From: Acidaminococcaceae bacterium
GTDB lineage: Bacteria > Bacillota > Negativicutes > Acidaminococcales > Acidaminococcaceae
Length of the DNA stretch: 8,430 nt
Direction: 5' to 3'
NCBI GenBank assembly: GCA_024405585.1
Contig: JAKSOM010000037.1
Coordinates: 1 to 8,430, forward strand
The translations under genes and the position numbers were made by a program. The stretch's first letter is position 1. Every line of letters starts with the position of its first letter. Below the pieces are notes generated by a model, which saw nothing but the letters and a program-made list of their open reading frames with translations, made no database searches and had not been told where the DNA came from. This document shows, piece by piece, positions 6,288 to 8,430 of this stretch.

Positions 6288-6890
6288 TCAGCCGCCAATC
6301 TTAACTTTTCTACCAATGATTGTCAATTTATCCTCAGCCCACAGTTTCAATGCCTCCGGCAAAGCCGCATGTTCCTGCTCCAGAATTCTGGCCGCCAAAG
6401 TATCCTCGTCATCCTCAAAATAAGCAGGAACAACTTTTTGGATGATGATTGGTCCCGTATCAGTTCCCGCATCCACAAAATGCACCGTACAACCTGCCAC
6501 CTTGGTGCCGTAATCATTGGCCTGCCTCTGCCCGTGCATACCCGGAAAACTGGGCAACAGGGCCGGATGGATATTGATAATCCTATGATGCCATCTTTCA
6601 ATAAACTCCCCACTCAGAATACGCATAAAACCGGCCAAAACAACCCCGTCCACATCCCCAAGGGCTTCATTCAGCCCTGTTTCAAAAGATGCCCTGTTAG
6701 CGTAGGCCTTCCTGTCCACAGCCACCGCCTTCAGCCCCGACTGACGGGCCCGCTCCAAAGCAAAGGCCCCCGGCATATCACTAATGACCACACTGATTTC
6801 CAAGGGCAGATAACCGTCTTTTATCCTGTCAATGATGGCCTGCAGATTGCTGCCCCGGCCGCTGACCAAAATACCTATTTTTTTAGTCAC
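6288..6890 (-). CDS. purN: Phosphoribosylglycinamide formyltransferase (folate-dependent GAR transformylase)
   Basis: PurN transfers a formyl group from 10-formyl-THF to GAR, giving FGAR. The 200-residue protein opens with the phosphate-binding SGRGSNLQAIID (10-21). It continues with VVLAGFMRILSGEFI (83-97) and the catalytic signature INIHPALLPSFPG, with Asn106 and His108. VDAGTDTGPIII follows, with Asp144 completing the usual Asn-His-Asp set. Length is normal. I chose GTG at 6888-6890, which leaves a workable distance from the purine-rich GAAGGGCGG inside the purM end. A GTG at 6897-6899 (three extra residues, MSL) is possible but sits only two bases from GAAGGG. With the chosen start the gene overlaps purM by eight bases. 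About 50 bases separate it from the short purH, a gap in which I see only that gene's ribosome binding site. Confidence 0.96.
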   Translation of the reverse strand: MTKKIGILVSGRGSNLQAIIDRIKDGYLPLEISVVISDMPGAFALERARQSGLKAVAVDRKAYANRASFETGLNEALGDVDGVVLAGFMRILSGEFIERWHHRIINIHPALLPSFPGMHGQRQANDYGTKVAGCTVHFVDAGTDTGPIIIQKVVPAYFEDDEDTLAARILEQEHAALPEALKLWAEDKLTIIGRKVKIGG

Positions 6891-7938
6891 CAAAGACACC
6901 GCCCTTCAGGACAGTTGTCTGATTACCGACAACAATTTCACCGATGTCATAATACTTTTCACCCTGTGCCTTCAGGGCTGCATGAATAAATTCCACATCC
7001 TTTTTGGCCACCACCAAAATCATGCCGATACCCATATTGAAAGTACGGTACATCTCCGGCCAGGGAACATTGCCCCATTCCTGCAACTTCTTGAAAACCG
7101 CAGGCATTTCCCAAACATCCGTATGCACCAACGCACTGCATTGCTGCGGCAGCACCCGGGGGATATTATCATAAAATCCGCCACCGGTGATATGCACCAT
7201 TCCGTGAATATCGAACCGCTCAATCAAAGGCAAAACCACCTTCGGATAAAGACGGGTGGGAGTGAGAAGTTCCTCACCCAAAGAACGGTTAAACTCCGTC
7301 ACATAGGTCTTCAAATTGTAATTCATCTTGTCCAAAACAATCTTCCTTACCAAGGAAAAGCCGTTGCTGTGCACCCCGCTGGAAGGCAGACCGATAAGCA
7401 CATCCCCCACCTCAACCTTTTCACCGGTAATCATCTTGTCCCTGTCAACCGCACCCACACAGAAACCGGCAATATCATATTCATCCTTGGCATAGAAACC
7501 GCTCATTTCCGCCGTCTCGCCGCCAATCAATGCGCAACCGCTTTCCTTGCAGGCCTTGGCCACACCTTTGACAATATCCGCCACCTTCTGGCTGTCCACC
7601 TTGTCAACGGCAATATAATCCAGGAAAAACAAGGGCTCCGCCCCCTGCACAAGAATATCATTGACACACATGGCCACCGCATCCTGACCGATGGTATCAT
7701 GCTTGTTCATCATAAAAGCCAGCTTCAGCTTGGTACCCACCCCGTCCGTGCCGCTGACCAACACCGGATTTTTGTACTTGGTCATATTCAGGGCGAACAA
7801 ACCTCCAAAACCGCCCAAATCACCAATGACCTCAGGCCGGTAGGAAGCCCTTACGCTGTCCTTCATCAGCTCCACCGCTTTGTTGCCGGCATCAATATCC
7901 ACGCCGGCGTCACGATAAGTCAAAACTTTGTCATCCAT
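6883..7938 (-). CDS. purM: Phosphoribosylformylglycinamidine cyclo-ligase (AIR synthetase)
   Basis: PurM uses ATP to close the imidazole ring, converting FGAM to AIR. At 351 residues it is full length. Conserved stretches are VSGTDGVGTKLKLAF (61-75), GQDAVAMCVNDILVQGAEPL (84-103), ALIGGETAEMSGFY (136-149), GLPSSGVHSNGFSLVRK (183-199) and HITGGGFYDNIPRVLP (249-264). Together these define the PurM/PurL-type ATP-binding fold. The start is ATG at 7936-7938 with GGAGG at 7946-7950, seven bases away. The in-frame TTG at 7954-7956 lies upstream of that site and would add six non-conserved residues. It begins two bases after the purF stop and overlaps purN, so purF-purM-purN form a tight block. Confidence 0.97.
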   Translation of the reverse strand: MDDKVLTYRDAGVDIDAGNKAVELMKDSVRASYRPEVIGDLGGFGGLFALNMTKYKNPVLVSGTDGVGTKLKLAFMMNKHDTIGQDAVAMCVNDILVQGAEPLFFLDYIAVDKVDSQKVADIVKGVAKACKESGCALIGGETAEMSGFYAKDEYDIAGFCVGAVDRDKMITGEKVEVGDVLIGLPSSGVHSNGFSLVRKIVLDKMNYNLKTYVTEFNRSLGEELLTPTRLYPKVVLPLIERFDIHGMVHITGGGFYDNIPRVLPQQCSALVHTDVWEMPAVFKKLQEWGNVPWPEMYRTFNMGIGMILVVAKKDVEFIHAALKAQGEKYYDIGEIVVGNQTTVLKGGVFGD

Positions 7939-7940
7939 AA

Positions 7941-8430
7941 TCAATCCTCCAACCAAACCGGAATGGGATCCTGGGCCGCAACCCGGTCGCTGCCGTCAGG
8001 ATACTTTGAATCAAAGCAAGCGCAACAGAACCCCCGCCTGCCGCAGGCCTTAACCATACCCTTCAAACTGATATAGTTCAAGGTATCCGCACCAATTTCC
8101 CTGCAAATCTCGTCCACCGTGCAGCGGATAGAAATCAAGGTCTCCTTGTCACGGGTATCAACACCATAATAACAACAATCCACAACCGGCGGCGAAGTAA
8201 TCACCATATGTACTTCCTTCGCCCCAGCCGCCTTCAAAAGCTTGATCAGTTTGGCGCTGGTGGTACCCCGGACAATGGAATCATCCACCACCACCAGGGA
8301 CTTGCCTGCCACCACACTCCGCACAGGACTCAACTTCAGACGCACAGAATTAAGCCGCTGGGCCTGAGTTGGCTGGATAAAAGTCCTGCCCACATACCTG
8401 TTCTTCGTCAGCCCTTCCATGAAGGGCAAC
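7941..8430 (-). CDS. purF: Amidophosphoribosyltransferase, C-terminal part (5' end outside window)
   Basis: PurF makes phosphoribosylamine from PRPP and glutamine, the first committed step of purine synthesis and the main point of feedback inhibition. Only the last 163 or so codons are present; the frame is open at the right edge. The segment belongs to the phosphoribosyltransferase domain: GLTKNRYVGRTFIQPTQ, then the PRPP-binding loop SLVVVDDSIVRGTTS, and TSPPVVDCCYYGVDT. Near the C-terminus, GFCCACFDSKYP corresponds to the pair of Cys ligands (CxxC-like) of the 4Fe-4S cluster in the B. subtilis-type enzyme, which points to an oxygen-sensitive enzyme. The N-terminal glutaminase domain and catalytic Cys lie outside the window. 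Promoter and any purine riboswitch or PurR site would also lie beyond the right edge. Confidence 0.97.
   Translation of the reverse strand, partial: LPFMEGLTKNRYVGRTFIQPTQAQRLNSVRLKLSPVRSVVAGKSLVVVDDSIVRGTTSAKLIKLLKAAGAKEVHMVITSPPVVDCCYYGVDTRDKETLISIRCTVDEICREIGADTLNYISLKGMVKACGRRGFCCACFDSKYPDGSDRVAAQDPIPVWLED

Noticed and set aside
6832..8076. 414-codon plus-strand frame opposite purM and the purF end
   Set aside because: It is a mirror frame of purM with low-complexity polar composition and no start signals.

Overview
This is a housekeeping segment of a bacterial chromosome, most likely a member of the Firmicutes (Bacillota). The evidence is strong AGGAGG-type ribosome binding sites before most genes, an infC-rpmI-rplT operon with an L20-leader attenuator, and an Fe-S type PurF C-terminus. 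Gene order and protein flavour would fit Negativicutes or Clostridia, but I cannot fix the genus. Every confident gene lies on the minus strand except one truncated gene at the left edge. No mobile element, CRISPR array, tRNA, rRNA or new defence-like system is visible.

Right to left, in the direction of transcription, the window starts with a de novo purine operon: the purF 3' part (7941-8430), purM (6883-7938), purN (6288-6890), a short purH encoding only the IMP cyclohydrolase domain (5646-6236), purD (4375-5649) and guaB (2811-4328). Genes overlap or sit within about 50 bases of each other. Together they carry out the first three steps from PRPP (PurF, PurD, PurN), ring closure to AIR (PurM), the last closure to IMP, and the first committed step to GMP. 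The AICAR transformylase domain normally fused to PurH is absent. The IMP dehydrogenase closely resembles, from memory, the enzyme of the protist Tritrichomonas foetus, with the key residues at identical positions.

Three bases after the guaB stop begins a near-consensus promoter (2779-2807) for the translation operon infC (2122-2640), rpmI (1909-2106) and rplT (1539-1892). Its leader has the layout of the L20 autoregulatory leader, ending in a strong intrinsic terminator (2665-2701) before infC. infC appears to start with the rare codon AUA. The purine operon has no terminator of its own before this leader, so read-through guaB transcripts should meet the same attenuator.

After rplT comes a SpoU/TrmH-family RNA 2'-O-methyltransferase (772-1539), coupled through a TAATG overlap and with a perfect hairpin in its first codons. 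A short MscS-family channel gene (226-759) follows. It converges on the 3' end of an unrecognised plus-strand gene (3-197), with only 28 bases between them and no convincing terminator.
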